Assembly (NCBI GenBank): GCA_947497065.1
Contig: CANMEQ010000004.1
Span: 310,001 to 374,000, forward strand
Direction of reading: 5' to 3'
Length of the DNA stretch: 64,000 nucleotides
Source: an uncultured Paracoccaceae bacterium
Lineage (GTDB): Bacteria > Pseudomonadota > Alphaproteobacteria > Rhodobacterales > Rhodobacteraceae
Of the stretch, positions 18,679-27,409 are shown in pieces. The notes under the pieces are model-generated. The model did no database searches, was not told the origin of the DNA, and was given only the letters and a program-made list of their open reading frames with translations. The position numbers were made by a program, and so were the translations under genes. The first letter of the stretch is position 1; each line of letters opens with the position of its first letter.

Positions 18679-18832
18679 ATTTGGCCTCTTGTTACCCTCG
18701 ATAGGTAGCGGTTTTCGTGACAAATTGAAACATTTCCCCTGCCTTTGACACGTCGACGTGAGGCAACGATGACAAAACTTGTCAGATCACGGTTGCGCGC
18801 CCAATTGTGAAAGGAAGAAGGAGAGACCCAGG

Positions 18833-19519
18833 ATGGCACAACTTAAGAAAATTTTGCTTGTCGATGACGACGAGGATTTGCGCGAAGCACTCGGTGAGCA
18901 ATTGCTGATGACTGAAGATTTCGATGTCTTCGAGGCTGGCAACGGCGCGGAAGCGATGACAAAGGCGAAAGAAGGTCTCTACGATCTTGTGATTTTGGAC
19001 GTCGGCCTGCCCGACACCGATGGCCGTGAGCTGTGCCGTTTGATGCGCAAGCAGGGCGTGAAATGCCCGATTGTTATGTTGACCGGTCACGATGGTGACA
19101 GTGACACGATCCTTGGCTTGGATGCGGGCGCGAATGATTACGTGACCAAACCGTTTAAGTTTCCGGTTTTGCTGGCGCGTATTCGGGCTCAGCTGCGCAC
19201 TCATGAACAATCTGAAGACGCTGTTTTCACCTTGGGACCATACACGTTCCAGCCCGCTCAAAAGACTCTTGGGACGGAAGATGAGAAGAAAATTCGTCTG
19301 ACGGAAAAAGAGACGAATATCCTTAAATTTCTGTACCGTGCGACAGATGGTGTGGTGGCCCGTGACGTGCTGCTGCACGAGGTTTGGGGCTATAATGCGG
19401 GGGTCACGACCCACACGTTGGAAACACATATTTACCGTTTGCGACAAAAAATTGAACCAGATCCCTCTAACGCGCGTTTGCTTGTTACAGAAAGCGGCGG
19501 TTACCGGTTGATGGTCTGA
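18833..19519 (+). CDS. cenR: OmpR/PhoB-type response regulator, CenR-like
   Basis: A 228-residue two-component regulator. The receiver domain (1-120) carries the acidic pocket DDDED at 11-15, the phosphoacceptor D56 in VILDVGLPD and K106 in YVTKPFKF. The C-terminal winged helix (about 135-228) ends with THTLETHIYRLRQKIEPDP and GGYRLMV. Overall sequence is closest to what I remember of CenR, the essential envelope regulator of Caulobacter and Rhodobacter; the gene name is therefore likely but not certain. No histidine kinase gene is adjacent. GAAGGAGAG precedes the ATG; a strong terminator follows. Confidence 0.85.
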   Translation: MAQLKKILLVDDDEDLREALGEQLLMTEDFDVFEAGNGAEAMTKAKEGLYDLVILDVGLPDTDGRELCRLMRKQGVKCPIVMLTGHDGDSDTILGLDAGANDYVTKPFKFPVLLARIRAQLRTHEQSEDAVFTLGPYTFQPAQKTLGTEDEKKIRLTEKETNILKFLYRATDGVVARDVLLHEVWGYNAGVTTHTLETHIYRLRQKIEPDPSNARLLVTESGGYRLMV

Positions 19520-19578
19520 CGCAGACTGAACAGTTCCCTTGGTGATAGGGTCATATCACTACCTCCCTGTTGGACTTG

Positions 19579-19606
19579 CCCCGGCCTTTTGGTCGGGGTT
19601 TTTTTT
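19579..19606 (+). terminator. Strong intrinsic terminator after the response regulator
   Basis: CCCCGGCC/GGTCGGGG stem with a TTTT loop followed by eight T residues. Confidence 0.93.
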
Positions 19607-19658
19607 ATGTCTGGACGGTGGCTGTGAAGAATGGCCAGATGCGCCAAAGGAGACTGTC

Positions 19659-20774
19659 ATGAAGATTGAACCATTCGGTGTCGAGCAGTGGATGAACGCG
19701 TGGGAAACCAAATGCACGTTCAATTTGGCAGAGACCTGTGTCGCGTCGCTAACCCTGGCTGAGCTGATGCAAATGGCGGGCCAGACGCAGAATATGCCAG
19801 CGGATTTGGCGGCCTTGCATATGACCTATGGTGAAATTCGTGGGTCATTGCGGTTGCGCGGTTTGGTTGCGGGCCTGTTTGCTGGGCAGACGGCAGAGAA
19901 TGTTTTGATCACCCATGGCACCATTGGGGCAAACCACATGGTGTATCAGGCCTTGGTCGAGGCAGGGGATCATGTGGTGGCGATTACGCCGACATATCAA
20001 CAGCATACGGCGATCCCGCGGTCGTTGGGCGCGGATGTGACCGAGGTTCCACTGCGTGAGGATGAGGGCTGGCTGCCCAATTGGGACAGGGTAGCGCAGG
20101 CGGTGCGCCCGGAGACAAAGGTGATTGCCCTGACCAATCCGAACAATCCTACAGGCGCGTTGATTGATCGCGCCGGGTTGGAGGCGGTTGTGCGCATTGC
20201 GCAATCGGTTGGGGCTTGGGTTTTGTGCGACGAAGTGTACCGCGGTACCGAGCAGGGTGAGCCGGTGCCGTCGATTGTTGAGCTGTATGACAAAGGGATT
20301 TCGACGGGATCGACATCGAAGGCATTTTCACTGGCGGGTCTGCGGTTGGGGTGGATTGTGGGGCCACATGATGTGCTGGATGCCTGTGAGATACATCGCG
20401 ATTATACCACCATCAGCGTAGGCATGGTTGATGATTATTTTGCCGCCATGGCGCTAGAGGCGAAGGATGCGATTTTGGATCGTAGCCGTTTGATTACCCG
20501 TGAAAATTTGGCGGTGCTGAAAGACTGGGTCGCGCATGAAAGCAAGGCCGCTTTTGTGGCGCCACAGGCGGGGACGACGGCATTTGTGAAGTTTGATGTG
20601 GCGATGACATCTTACGATCTGTGCGTGGCGCTGTTGAAGGACACGGGCGTGATGTTCACGCCGGGGTCTGCGCTGGGCGTTGAAGGCTATGTGCGCATTG
20701 GGTTTGCCTGCGAGGCGGCGGTTTTGAAGGAGGGCCTGAGCCGGGTGTCTGAGTGGCTGGCAAAGCAGGCCTAA
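19659..20774 (+). CDS. Class I/II PLP-dependent aminotransferase
   Basis: A 371-residue fold-type I aminotransferase. Visible are TNPNNPTGALI (PLP-phosphate neighbourhood), the Asp in VLCDEVYRG and the PLP lysine in STSKAFSLAGLRLGW; the substrate-carboxylate Arg lies near GYVRIGFAC. AAAGGAGA precedes the ATG at 19659. Such enzymes act on aromatic, branched or Asp-type amino acids; sequence alone does not settle which. It stands alone behind the regulator terminator, with exonuclease III downstream. Confidence 0.9.
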   Translation: MKIEPFGVEQWMNAWETKCTFNLAETCVASLTLAELMQMAGQTQNMPADLAALHMTYGEIRGSLRLRGLVAGLFAGQTAENVLITHGTIGANHMVYQALVEAGDHVVAITPTYQQHTAIPRSLGADVTEVPLREDEGWLPNWDRVAQAVRPETKVIALTNPNNPTGALIDRAGLEAVVRIAQSVGAWVLCDEVYRGTEQGEPVPSIVELYDKGISTGSTSKAFSLAGLRLGWIVGPHDVLDACEIHRDYTTISVGMVDDYFAAMALEAKDAILDRSRLITRENLAVLKDWVAHESKAAFVAPQAGTTAFVKFDVAMTSYDLCVALLKDTGVMFTPGSALGVEGYVRIGFACEAAVLKEGLSRVSEWLAKQA

Positions 20775-20812
20775 CCCGTCTAGGGTCGCGGCGAAATTTG
20801 TAAGGATCAGAT

Positions 20813-21601
20813 ATGTCATTCACGCTTGCCACTTGGAACATCAACTCGGTTCGTTTGCGCGAAGATTTGGTCGCACGATTGATGTCAGACGAGGCGCCAG
20901 ATGTGCTGTGTTTGCAGGAATGCAAAAGCCCCGTTGAGAAGATACCTTTGGAGCAATTTCAAGCACTTGGGTATCATCACATGGTCGCGCGCGGGCAGAA
21001 GGGCTATAACGGGGTTGCGATTTTATCAAAGATCCCGATGGAAGAAGCTGGGGCCGAAGATTTTGCATCCTTGGGCCATGCGCGCCACATTGCGGGGCGG
21101 TTGGAAAACGGTGTGACTGTTCATAATTTCTACGTGCCAGCGGGGGGCGATAAGCCCAATCGCGAGATCAATGAGAAGTTCGGTCAGAAGCTGGATTACC
21201 TGTCTGAGATGCGGGACTATTTTCGGGCGAACACACCTGAAAAGGCTATTTTGGTTGGGGATTTGAACATCGCACCCCGTGAGGATGATGTTTGGGATCA
21301 TAAGAAATTGTTGAAGGTTGTCAGCCATACGCCGGTTGAGGTTGAGGCCTTGGCCGAGACGCAAGAGGCGGGCGCGTGGGTGGATGTGACGCGGGCCGAT
21401 ATTCCTGAGGGCAAGCTTTACAGCTGGTGGTCGTATCGGTCGCCGGATTGGGACAACGCCGACAAAGGCCGCCGGTTGGATCATGTTTGGGCGACGCCTG
21501 ATATTTCTAATGCAGCCCATTCCAGCCGCGTTCTGCGGGATGTACGGGGGTGGGAACAGCCCAGCGATCACGCCCCGGTTTTCGCGACGTTTGACATCTA
21601 A
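20813..21601 (+). CDS. xth: Exodeoxyribonuclease III
   Basis: A 262-residue Mg-dependent AP endonuclease/3'-5' exonuclease of base-excision repair. The motifs are in order: TWNINSVR, LQECK (metal-binding Glu), GYNGVAILSK, GDLNIAP (active-site Asp and Asn), and the C-terminal SDHAPV with catalytic Asp-His. Length is typical. AAGGATCAGAT precedes the ATG. Confidence 0.95.
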   Translation: MSFTLATWNINSVRLREDLVARLMSDEAPDVLCLQECKSPVEKIPLEQFQALGYHHMVARGQKGYNGVAILSKIPMEEAGAEDFASLGHARHIAGRLENGVTVHNFYVPAGGDKPNREINEKFGQKLDYLSEMRDYFRANTPEKAILVGDLNIAPREDDVWDHKKLLKVVSHTPVEVEALAETQEAGAWVDVTRADIPEGKLYSWWSYRSPDWDNADKGRRLDHVWATPDISNAAHSSRVLRDVRGWEQPSDHAPVFATFDI

Positions 21602-21740
21602 AATTAACGAAAAACACGATATGGGTCGGGTATTGCTCGGGTATTGCTTTGGTATGGGTCAAAACCCATCCGCCGCCCCCTTGGCCTTTGGCGCTACGCG
21701 GCCCATATAGACGACAACATGCGCTCAACCGGAGATGACG

Positions 21741-22652
21741 ATGCTTGAACTTGGTGGTGACCAGCCCGCAGCGGCAACAGATTTGATTAAAGACAGCAGC
21801 GAAGCGACCTTCATGCAAGATGTGGTCGAGGCGTCGCAAGAGGTGCCGGTGATCGTTGATTTCTGGGCGCCGTGGTGTGGGCCGTGCAAGACGTTGGGGC
21901 CGGCCTTGGAAGAGGCGGTGAAAAAGGCCGGTGGCCGTGTGAAAATGGTCAAGGTGGATGTGGATCAGAACCAAGCGATTGCGGGGCAGTTGCGGGTGCA
22001 ATCGATCCCGACGGTTTACGCCTTTTTCAACGGTCAACCTGTTGACGGGTTTCAAGGCGCTTTGCCCCCCAGCGAGGTTGAGGCTTTTGTCACCAAGATT
22101 GCCGATTTGGCGGGCGAGCCTGACAACGGGTTGGACGATGCTGTGGCCGCCGCAGAAGAGATGCTGGCCGAGGGTGAAGCTGAGGATGCAGTCGCGACCT
22201 TTGCGGCGATTTTGGAAGAAGATGGCACCCACGCCGGGGCAGCGGGTGGTTTGATCCGCAGCTATTTGGCGTTGGACGATTTGGAGCAGGCGGAAGCTGC
22301 GCTGAACGGTTTGGATGCCGCGGTGCATGATGCGGCTGAAGTTGAAGCGGCGCGTGCGGCGTTGGAGCTGGCCAAGCAAGCGGTTGATGCAGGGCCTGTG
22401 GCAGAATTGCGCGCCGCGGTAGAAGCGGATGAAAACGATCATCAGGCGCGGTTTGATTTGGCCGTGGCGTTGCAGGGCGCTGGCGAGAACGAGGCGGCTG
22501 TGAATGAGCTGTTGGAGTTGTTCCGCCGTGACCGCGAGTGGAATGACGGGGCCGCCAAGACGCAATTGTTCACGGTGTTCGAGGCGCTGAAGCCTACAGA
22601 TCCGGTGGTGTTGAACGGACGTCGCAAATTGTCATCAATGATATTTGCCTAA
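21741..22652 (+). CDS. CnoX/YbbN-like thioredoxin-TPR co-chaperone
   Basis: A 303-residue protein with an N-terminal thioredoxin fold (WAPWCGPCKT near residue 50) and a C-terminal set of tetratricopeptide-like helices rich in Ala and Glu (about 120-300). The arrangement is that of CnoX/YbbN, a holdase that protects proteins from oxidation and hands them to GroEL. It keeps the two-cysteine CGPC motif, unlike E. coli CnoX, so it may be redox active. GGAG at 21731-21734 selects the ATG at 21741 over the one at 21735. It is followed closely by a Lon-substrate-binding-domain gene. Confidence 0.9.
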   Translation: MLELGGDQPAAATDLIKDSSEATFMQDVVEASQEVPVIVDFWAPWCGPCKTLGPALEEAVKKAGGRVKMVKVDVDQNQAIAGQLRVQSIPTVYAFFNGQPVDGFQGALPPSEVEAFVTKIADLAGEPDNGLDDAVAAAEEMLAEGEAEDAVATFAAILEEDGTHAGAAGGLIRSYLALDDLEQAEAALNGLDAAVHDAAEVEAARAALELAKQAVDAGPVAELRAAVEADENDHQARFDLAVALQGAGENEAAVNELLELFRRDREWNDGAAKTQLFTVFEALKPTDPVVLNGRRKLSSMIFA

Positions 22653-22667
22653 CGGCCTTTCGGGCCT

Positions 22668-23312
22668 ATGTCATTTCACATGGTAAAAATAACCGACTTC
22701 CCCGATGTGATCCCCGTTTTTCCGTTGCCCGGCGCACTTTTGTTGCCGCGGGCGCGGTTGCCGTTGCATTTGTTTGAACCGCGGTATCTGGCGATGCTGG
22801 ATGATGCGCTGAAGACGGATCATCGGTTGATCGGGATGATCCAACCCCACGGGGAAGACCGTTTGCACACGATTGGCTGTGCGGGCCGTGTGACAGCGAT
22901 GTCCGAGACGGAAGACGGGCGGTATATGATCACCTTGACCGGTGTGTCGCGGTTTCGGCTGCGCAAGGAGGTGGAAGGGTTTGCGCCTTATCGCCGCTTT
23001 GAGGCGCAATGGTCTGGGTTTGAGATGGACCTTGGGAAAGAAGAAGACGATCCAGCGTTGGATCGCCCCGCGTTGATGGCATTGCTGGATCGGTTTTTCG
23101 AGGAACGTGGGCTGAGCACCGATTGGGACGGGATCAAAGATGCCGAGCCGGAGCTGTTGATCAATTCGCTGTCCATGTTATGCCCGTTCGAGCCTGAAGA
23201 ACGCCAAGCGTTGTTGGAGGCGCCCACGTTGGCCACGCGGCGCGAGACGTTGGTGACATTGATTGAATATGCCCTGCGTGAGGGCGATGGCGACAAACGG
23301 ATGATGCAATGA
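22668..23312 (+). CDS. LON peptidase substrate-binding domain protein
   Basis: A 214-residue protein with only the N-terminal substrate-binding domain of Lon: [20 protein letters not shown] and [11 protein letters not shown] near the start, and no ATPase or protease domain. Its partner or role is not established in bacteria; it may bind unfolded or oxidised proteins. It lies 15 bases after the CnoX-like gene and overlaps the Trm112-like gene by four bases, which supports a joint operon. No clear ribosome site precedes ATG 22668, and ATG 22680 is an alternative. Confidence 0.9.
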   Translation: MSFHMVKITDFPDVIPVFPLPGALLLPRARLPLHLFEPRYLAMLDDALKTDHRLIGMIQPHGEDRLHTIGCAGRVTAMSETEDGRYMITLTGVSRFRLRKEVEGFAPYRRFEAQWSGFEMDLGKEEDDPALDRPALMALLDRFFEERGLSTDWDGIKDAEPELLINSLSMLCPFEPEERQALLEAPTLATRRETLVTLIEYALREGDGDKRMMQ

Positions 23313-23500
23313 GCGACGTAGAAAATGCCTTTGACCCGAAGATGTTAGAGGCATTGGTTTGCCCGCAGTGCCAAGGTGTGTTGCGGTATGATGCGGCCAA
23401 CAACGAATTGATCAGCAAGGCCGCGCATTTGGCCTACCCCATTCGCGGGGGCATTCCGGTGCTGTTGATCGACGAAGCGCGGACCTTGGACAAAGATTAA
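23309..23500 (+). CDS. Trm112/YcaR family small protein
   Basis: A 63-residue zinc-ribbon-like protein: [16 protein letters not shown] at 11-26 gives one CxxC pair, and [19 protein letters not shown] matches the conserved tail. Eukaryotic and archaeal Trm112 activates methyltransferases; bacterial members often accompany methyltransferases or LpxK, so a chaperone or activator role is inferred. The second metal-binding cysteine pair is missing, as in most bacterial members. ATGA overlap upstream; its stop overlaps the convergent hydroxylase gene by four bases. Confidence 0.9.
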   Translation: MSDVENAFDPKMLEALVCPQCQGVLRYDAANNELISKAAHLAYPIRGGIPVLLIDEARTLDKD

Positions 23501-24702
23501 GCCTGCATCAGGCTTGGCAGATCACCGGTGAGGCCTGCGGCTTCGCGGATGAAATTGCGACGCAGCGTTGGGTTGGCGTTGACCAGCCCCATGCCCACGT
23601 CACGCACCGCGCGTAGCAGCGGATTGTCGTTTGAGAACACTTTATTGAATGTATCGGTGGCCATGGCCAATGTGGCGGTGTCGAACCGGCGCCATTGTTC
23701 GTAGCGGGCCAGAACCGCAGGGCTGCCGATGTCTTCGCCGCGCATTTTTGCCGCTTGCAGGACATCAATCATCGCGCCGACATCGCGCAAGCCTGCGTTG
23801 AGGCCTTGGCCCGCGATGGGGTGAACGCCGTGGGCGGCATCGCCGATGAGGGCAACATGGTCTGCGATGAAGGTGTTCGCGAGGGTGAGGCCCAGCGGGT
23901 AGCTGAACCGTTTTCCGGTCAGGTGGATGTCGCCCAGAAAGTCGCCAAAGGCGGGGCGCAGGGCGGTGAGAAAATCGTCATCGTTCATCGCCATGATATC
24001 TGCCGCGCGGGCGTCGGTTTCGGACCAGACGATGGAACAGCGGTTGTCGGTGAGGGGCAGGATGGCGAGGGGACCTGCGGGCATGAAGAACTGGTGCGCG
24101 ATGCCGCCGTGCGGTTTTTCGTGGCCCACGGCGCAGACGATGCCGGTTTGCCCGTAGCCCCAGCCGGTGCGTTTGATGCCCGCGCGCTGGGCGGTGCCGC
24201 TCGCGCGGCCATCGGCGCCGATGATGAGTTTGGCGGACACGAATTTTCCGGATGCCAATGTGATGGTGCTGCCGTTTTGTGCGGTGACGGTTTCGCCATT
24301 GATTTGATTGATGAGTTCTGACGCATCCATCGCGGCCAGTAATGTGCGGCGCAGGTGGCGGTCTTCGCACATGTGGCCCATGGGGCCTTCTTCGATTTCG
24401 GCATGGTCAAAGTGCAGCATCCAGGGGGACGGGCCTTCGCCGGCGCGGCCATCGGTGACTTTGATTTCCAACATGGGTTGGGTTTTGTCGGCGACCGCGT
24501 CCCATAGGCCGAGGCCGCGCAGCAGGCGGACGGAGGCGATGGCGAGGGCGTAGGACCGCCCGTCGAAGGTGCCCAGTTTGCGGGTGGGGGCGGGGAGGCT
24601 GTCGATCAGGGTGACGCGCAGCCCGATGTGGGCCAGCCCGAGGGCCAGCGCTGATCCGTTGAGGCCGCCGCCGACGATCGCGATATCTGTATCCGTTTTC
24701 AT
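23497..24702 (-). CDS. UbiH/COQ6 family FAD-dependent hydroxylase
   Basis: A 401-residue class A flavoprotein monooxygenase, probably a ring hydroxylase of ubiquinone synthesis. The FAD motif is at residues 8-21 ([14 protein letters not shown]), the second FAD/NADPH motif and ribityl-binding segment read LIGADGRAS and [19 protein letters not shown] start at the ATG at 24702 directly before the fold; an open extension to 24963 is low-complexity Pro/Ser/Arg and antisense to the divergent amidase. UbiH, UbiF, UbiI and UbiL cannot be told apart by eye. Confidence 0.9.
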   Translation of the reverse strand: MKTDTDIAIVGGGLNGSALALGLAHIGLRVTLIDSLPAPTRKLGTFDGRSYALAIASVRLLRGLGLWDAVADKTQPMLEIKVTDGRAGEGPSPWMLHFDHAEIEEGPMGHMCEDRHLRRTLLAAMDASELINQINGETVTAQNGSTITLASGKFVSAKLIIGADGRASGTAQRAGIKRTGWGYGQTGIVCAVGHEKPHGGIAHQFFMPAGPLAILPLTDNRCSIVWSETDARAADIMAMNDDDFLTALRPAFGDFLGDIHLTGKRFSYPLGLTLANTFIADHVALIGDAAHGVHPIAGQGLNAGLRDVGAMIDVLQAAKMRGEDIGSPAVLARYEQWRRFDTATLAMATDTFNKVFSNDNPLLRAVRDVGMGLVNANPTLRRNFIREAAGLTGDLPSLMQA

Positions 24703-24779
24703 ACCGTGCACTATGCCCGTGATGTTGGGATTGTCCATGCGCGGGATGGTCGCTACCGTCGGGATCAAAGGAGAATGGT

Positions 24780-26111
24780 ATGCAAGATTGGCTTTGGGCG
24801 ACAGCCGCTGATTTGGGGCGCGGGATTGAGCGTGGTGAGATTGATCCGGTTGATCTGTGCGAGGTGTATCTGGCGGCGATTGAGGCCCATGAGATGCGCG
24901 ACCGGATTTATGCGCGGGTGACGGCAGATCGCGCGCGGGCAGAGGCGCAGGCGGCGCAGGCACGGGCTAAAGCGCGGCAACGATTGTCGCCGTTGGATGG
25001 TGTGCCGGTGTCTTGGAAAGACCTGTTTGATACAGCAGGCGTGGCCACTGAGGCCGGAACGGCGTTGATGGAGGGCCGTGTGCCGGAGGCTGATGCCGAG
25101 GTTTTGCGGGTCGCCACGGGGATGGGGTTGGTGTGTTTGGGGAAAACGCACATGACCGAGATTGCGTTTAGCGGGTTGGGGTTGAACCCGATCACCGCGA
25201 CGCCGCCCTGTGTGAATGACCCGGATGCGGTGCCCGGAGGCTCGTCTTCCGGTGCGGCGGCCAGTGTTGCGTTTGGACTGGCTGCGGCTGCGATCGGGTC
25301 TGACACGGGGGGATCGGTGCGGATTCCGTCGATGTGGAATGATCTGGTGGGGTTGAAGACGACACATGGGCGGTTGTCCCTGACGGGGGCGGTTCCGCTG
25401 TGTACGGAGTTCGATACGGTTGGGCCGTTGTGCCGCAGTGTGGAAGATGCGGCGTTGCTGTTGGAGGCGTTGGAGGGCACGGCGGAGAGTGCTGATTTGG
25501 AGGGGGCATCCCTGAAAGGTATGCGATTTGCAGCCTTGCAGACGGTTGCGATGGATGAGGTGCGCGCGGAACCCTTGGCCGGATATACCGCGTCACTGGA
25601 GAAGTTGCAGGCGGCAGGGGCTGAGATTGTGCCTGTTGAGGTGCCGGAGCTTGCGCGGGCGTTCGAGATGTCGTTGCCGCTGTATACCGCTGATGCCTAT
25701 GCGAACTGGGCGGAGCTGGTGGAGGCAAACCCAGAGAAAATGTATTGGCAGATTTTGAACCGTGTGCGGGGCGGGAAAGATGTTTTGGCCTATGAGTATC
25801 TGACGCTGTGGAAAGAGCTGCGCGATATTCGGGAGGCTTATGCAGCGGCGGTGGCCGGGTTTGATGCGGTGTTGTGCCCCGGCGCGCCGATTTTGCCGCC
25901 CAATGCGCATCGGTTGGAAACGGATGAGGACTATTACCTGACCGAGAACCTATTGGCGTTGCGCAACACGCGGGTGGCGAATTTGATGGGGCTTGCGTCG
26001 CTGTCTTTGCCGACGGGTGTGCCGTCGGTCGGGATATTGGTGAACACATCGCCCGGATCGGAGGAGCGGCTCTTGCGGATTGGGACCGCTATAGAAGGGG
26101 TTCTGACGTAA
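24780..26111 (+). CDS. Amidase-signature family enzyme
   Basis: A 443-residue amidase. The Ser-Ser-Lys triad is readable: K80 in PVSWKDLFD, the cis-serine in GGSSSGAAAS (153-162) and the nucleophile S179 in GSDTGGSVRIPS. AAAGGAGA precedes the ATG. It is divergent from the UbiH-like gene. It is shorter than GatA (about 480) and no gatB or gatC is near, so a catabolic amidase or carbamoyl hydrolase is more likely than the tRNA amidotransferase subunit. Confidence 0.9.
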   Translation: MQDWLWATAADLGRGIERGEIDPVDLCEVYLAAIEAHEMRDRIYARVTADRARAEAQAAQARAKARQRLSPLDGVPVSWKDLFDTAGVATEAGTALMEGRVPEADAEVLRVATGMGLVCLGKTHMTEIAFSGLGLNPITATPPCVNDPDAVPGGSSSGAAASVAFGLAAAAIGSDTGGSVRIPSMWNDLVGLKTTHGRLSLTGAVPLCTEFDTVGPLCRSVEDAALLLEALEGTAESADLEGASLKGMRFAALQTVAMDEVRAEPLAGYTASLEKLQAAGAEIVPVEVPELARAFEMSLPLYTADAYANWAELVEANPEKMYWQILNRVRGGKDVLAYEYLTLWKELRDIREAYAAAVAGFDAVLCPGAPILPPNAHRLETDEDYYLTENLLALRNTRVANLMGLASLSLPTGVPSVGILVNTSPGSEERLLRIGTAIEGVLT

Positions 26112-26219
26112 AAGACACACAACATTCGGGGAATGCGTCCTTTTTCTGGACACTGACGCCCTGTCTCGTCTAATTTGGGGGAAAGCGGCCCGCCAATGAG
26201 GTCGCGAAATGAGGCAGTA

Positions 26220-27398
26220 ATGATGTACCCCGAGCGGTTTTCGAACCTCCCGGCCTATGCGTTTCCACGCTTAAGGTCCCTTCTCGACGTCCATGCAGCG
26301 GGCGGCGATGTGATCAATATGACGATTGGCGAGCCCAAGCACGCCTTTCCTGATTTTGTACCTGATGTGTTGGCCAAATCGGTCGGTGAGTTCAACAAAT
26401 ACCCTGTAAACGAAGGCGCGCCGGAGCTTTTGGCCGCGATTTGTGGTTGGGTCAGTGGCCGGTTTTCGGTGGATTTGACGCCGGATCGTGTGATGGCGCT
26501 GAACGGCACGCGAGAGGGATTGTACAACGCGGCGATGGCTTTGGCGCCGGAGACGAAGAACGGCAAGACGCCGGTCGTTTTGCTGCCGAACCCGTTTTAC
26601 CAAGTTTACGCGGTTGCGGCGCTTTCGGTGACGGCGGAGCCGGTTTTGGTGCCTGCGACGGCAAGCACAGGCCATTTGCCAGATTATGCGTCCTTGCCTG
26701 AGGACATTTTGGACCGCACCACGATTTGCTACATTTGCAGCCCTGCGAACCCCCAAGGGGCCGTGGCCGATAAGGCCTACTGGGCGCAGTTGATCGCGCT
26801 GGCTGAAAAGCACGATTTCAAGATTTTCGCGGATGAGTGTTATTGCGAGATTTACCGCACGGCCGCGCCGACTGGTGTGTTGGAGGCTGTGGCTGATACG
26901 GGCTGTGACCCTGAGCGCGTGGTGGCGTTTCATTCGCTGTCAAAACGCAGCAATCTGGCTGGGTTGCGGTCTGGGTTTGTGGCCAGTGGGCCGAAGAACA
27001 TTGCCGAAATTCGCCAGTTGCGGACCTATGCCGGGTCGCCTTTGCCGATGCCGTTGCAGCGCGTGGCGCAGGCGGTGTGGTCGGATGAGGTTCATGTTGA
27101 AGAGAACCGGCGGTTGTACCGCGAGAAGTTTGATCTCGCCGATGAGATTTTTGCAGGTGTGGATGGATACAGCTCCCCCGAGGCCGGGTTTTTCCTGTGG
27201 CTTCCGGTAGAGGATGGTGAGGCCGCTGCGCTGAAGCTGTGGAAAGAGACAGGCGTGCGGGTGTTGCCCGGTGCCTATCTGAGCCGCCCAGATGCGGCGG
27301 GCGATCCGGGCCACAACTATATTCGGGCGGCGTTGGTTGCCCCAAAAGAAGAAACGCAGCGGGGTCTGAAACTGATCCGCGACTGTTTGTATAAGTGA
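26220..27398 (+). CDS. Class I/II PLP-dependent aminotransferase (possibly DapC-type)
   Basis: A 392-residue fold-type I aminotransferase: [11 protein letters not shown] and [10 protein letters not shown] near the N terminus, [21 protein letters not shown] (PLP pyridine Asp) and [15 protein letters not shown] with the PLP lysine. The MTIGEPKH start and overall layout resemble succinyldiaminopimelate transaminases of alphaproteobacteria, which would place it in lysine/peptidoglycan synthesis; this is tentative. Two adjacent ATG codons at 26220 and 26223 follow GAGG. The ftsK ATG lies 11 bases after its stop, so cotranscription is likely. Confidence 0.88.
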   Translation: MMYPERFSNLPAYAFPRLRSLLDVHAAGGDVINMTIGEPKHAFPDFVPDVLAKSVGEFNKYPVNEGAPELLAAICGWVSGRFSVDLTPDRVMALNGTREGLYNAAMALAPETKNGKTPVVLLPNPFYQVYAVAALSVTAEPVLVPATASTGHLPDYASLPEDILDRTTICYICSPANPQGAVADKAYWAQLIALAEKHDFKIFADECYCEIYRTAAPTGVLEAVADTGCDPERVVAFHSLSKRSNLAGLRSGFVASGPKNIAEIRQLRTYAGSPLPMPLQRVAQAVWSDEVHVEENRRLYREKFDLADEIFAGVDGYSSPEAGFFLWLPVEDGEAAALKLWKETGVRVLPGAYLSRPDAAGDPGHNYIRAALVAPKEETQRGLKLIRDCLYK

Positions 27399-27409
27399 GG
27401 AACAGGCAG

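Noticed and set aside
21621-21665. Tandem TCGGGTATTGC repeat and a small ATGGGT/ACCCAT hairpin before the CnoX-like gene
   Set aside because: Only two copies and a 6-bp stem without a T run; too little to call an operator, repeat family or terminator.
24703-24963. N-terminal extension of the UbiH-like protein
   Set aside because: Pro/Ser/Arg-rich, overlaps the divergent amidase gene, and the FAD fold starts right after the ATG at 24702.
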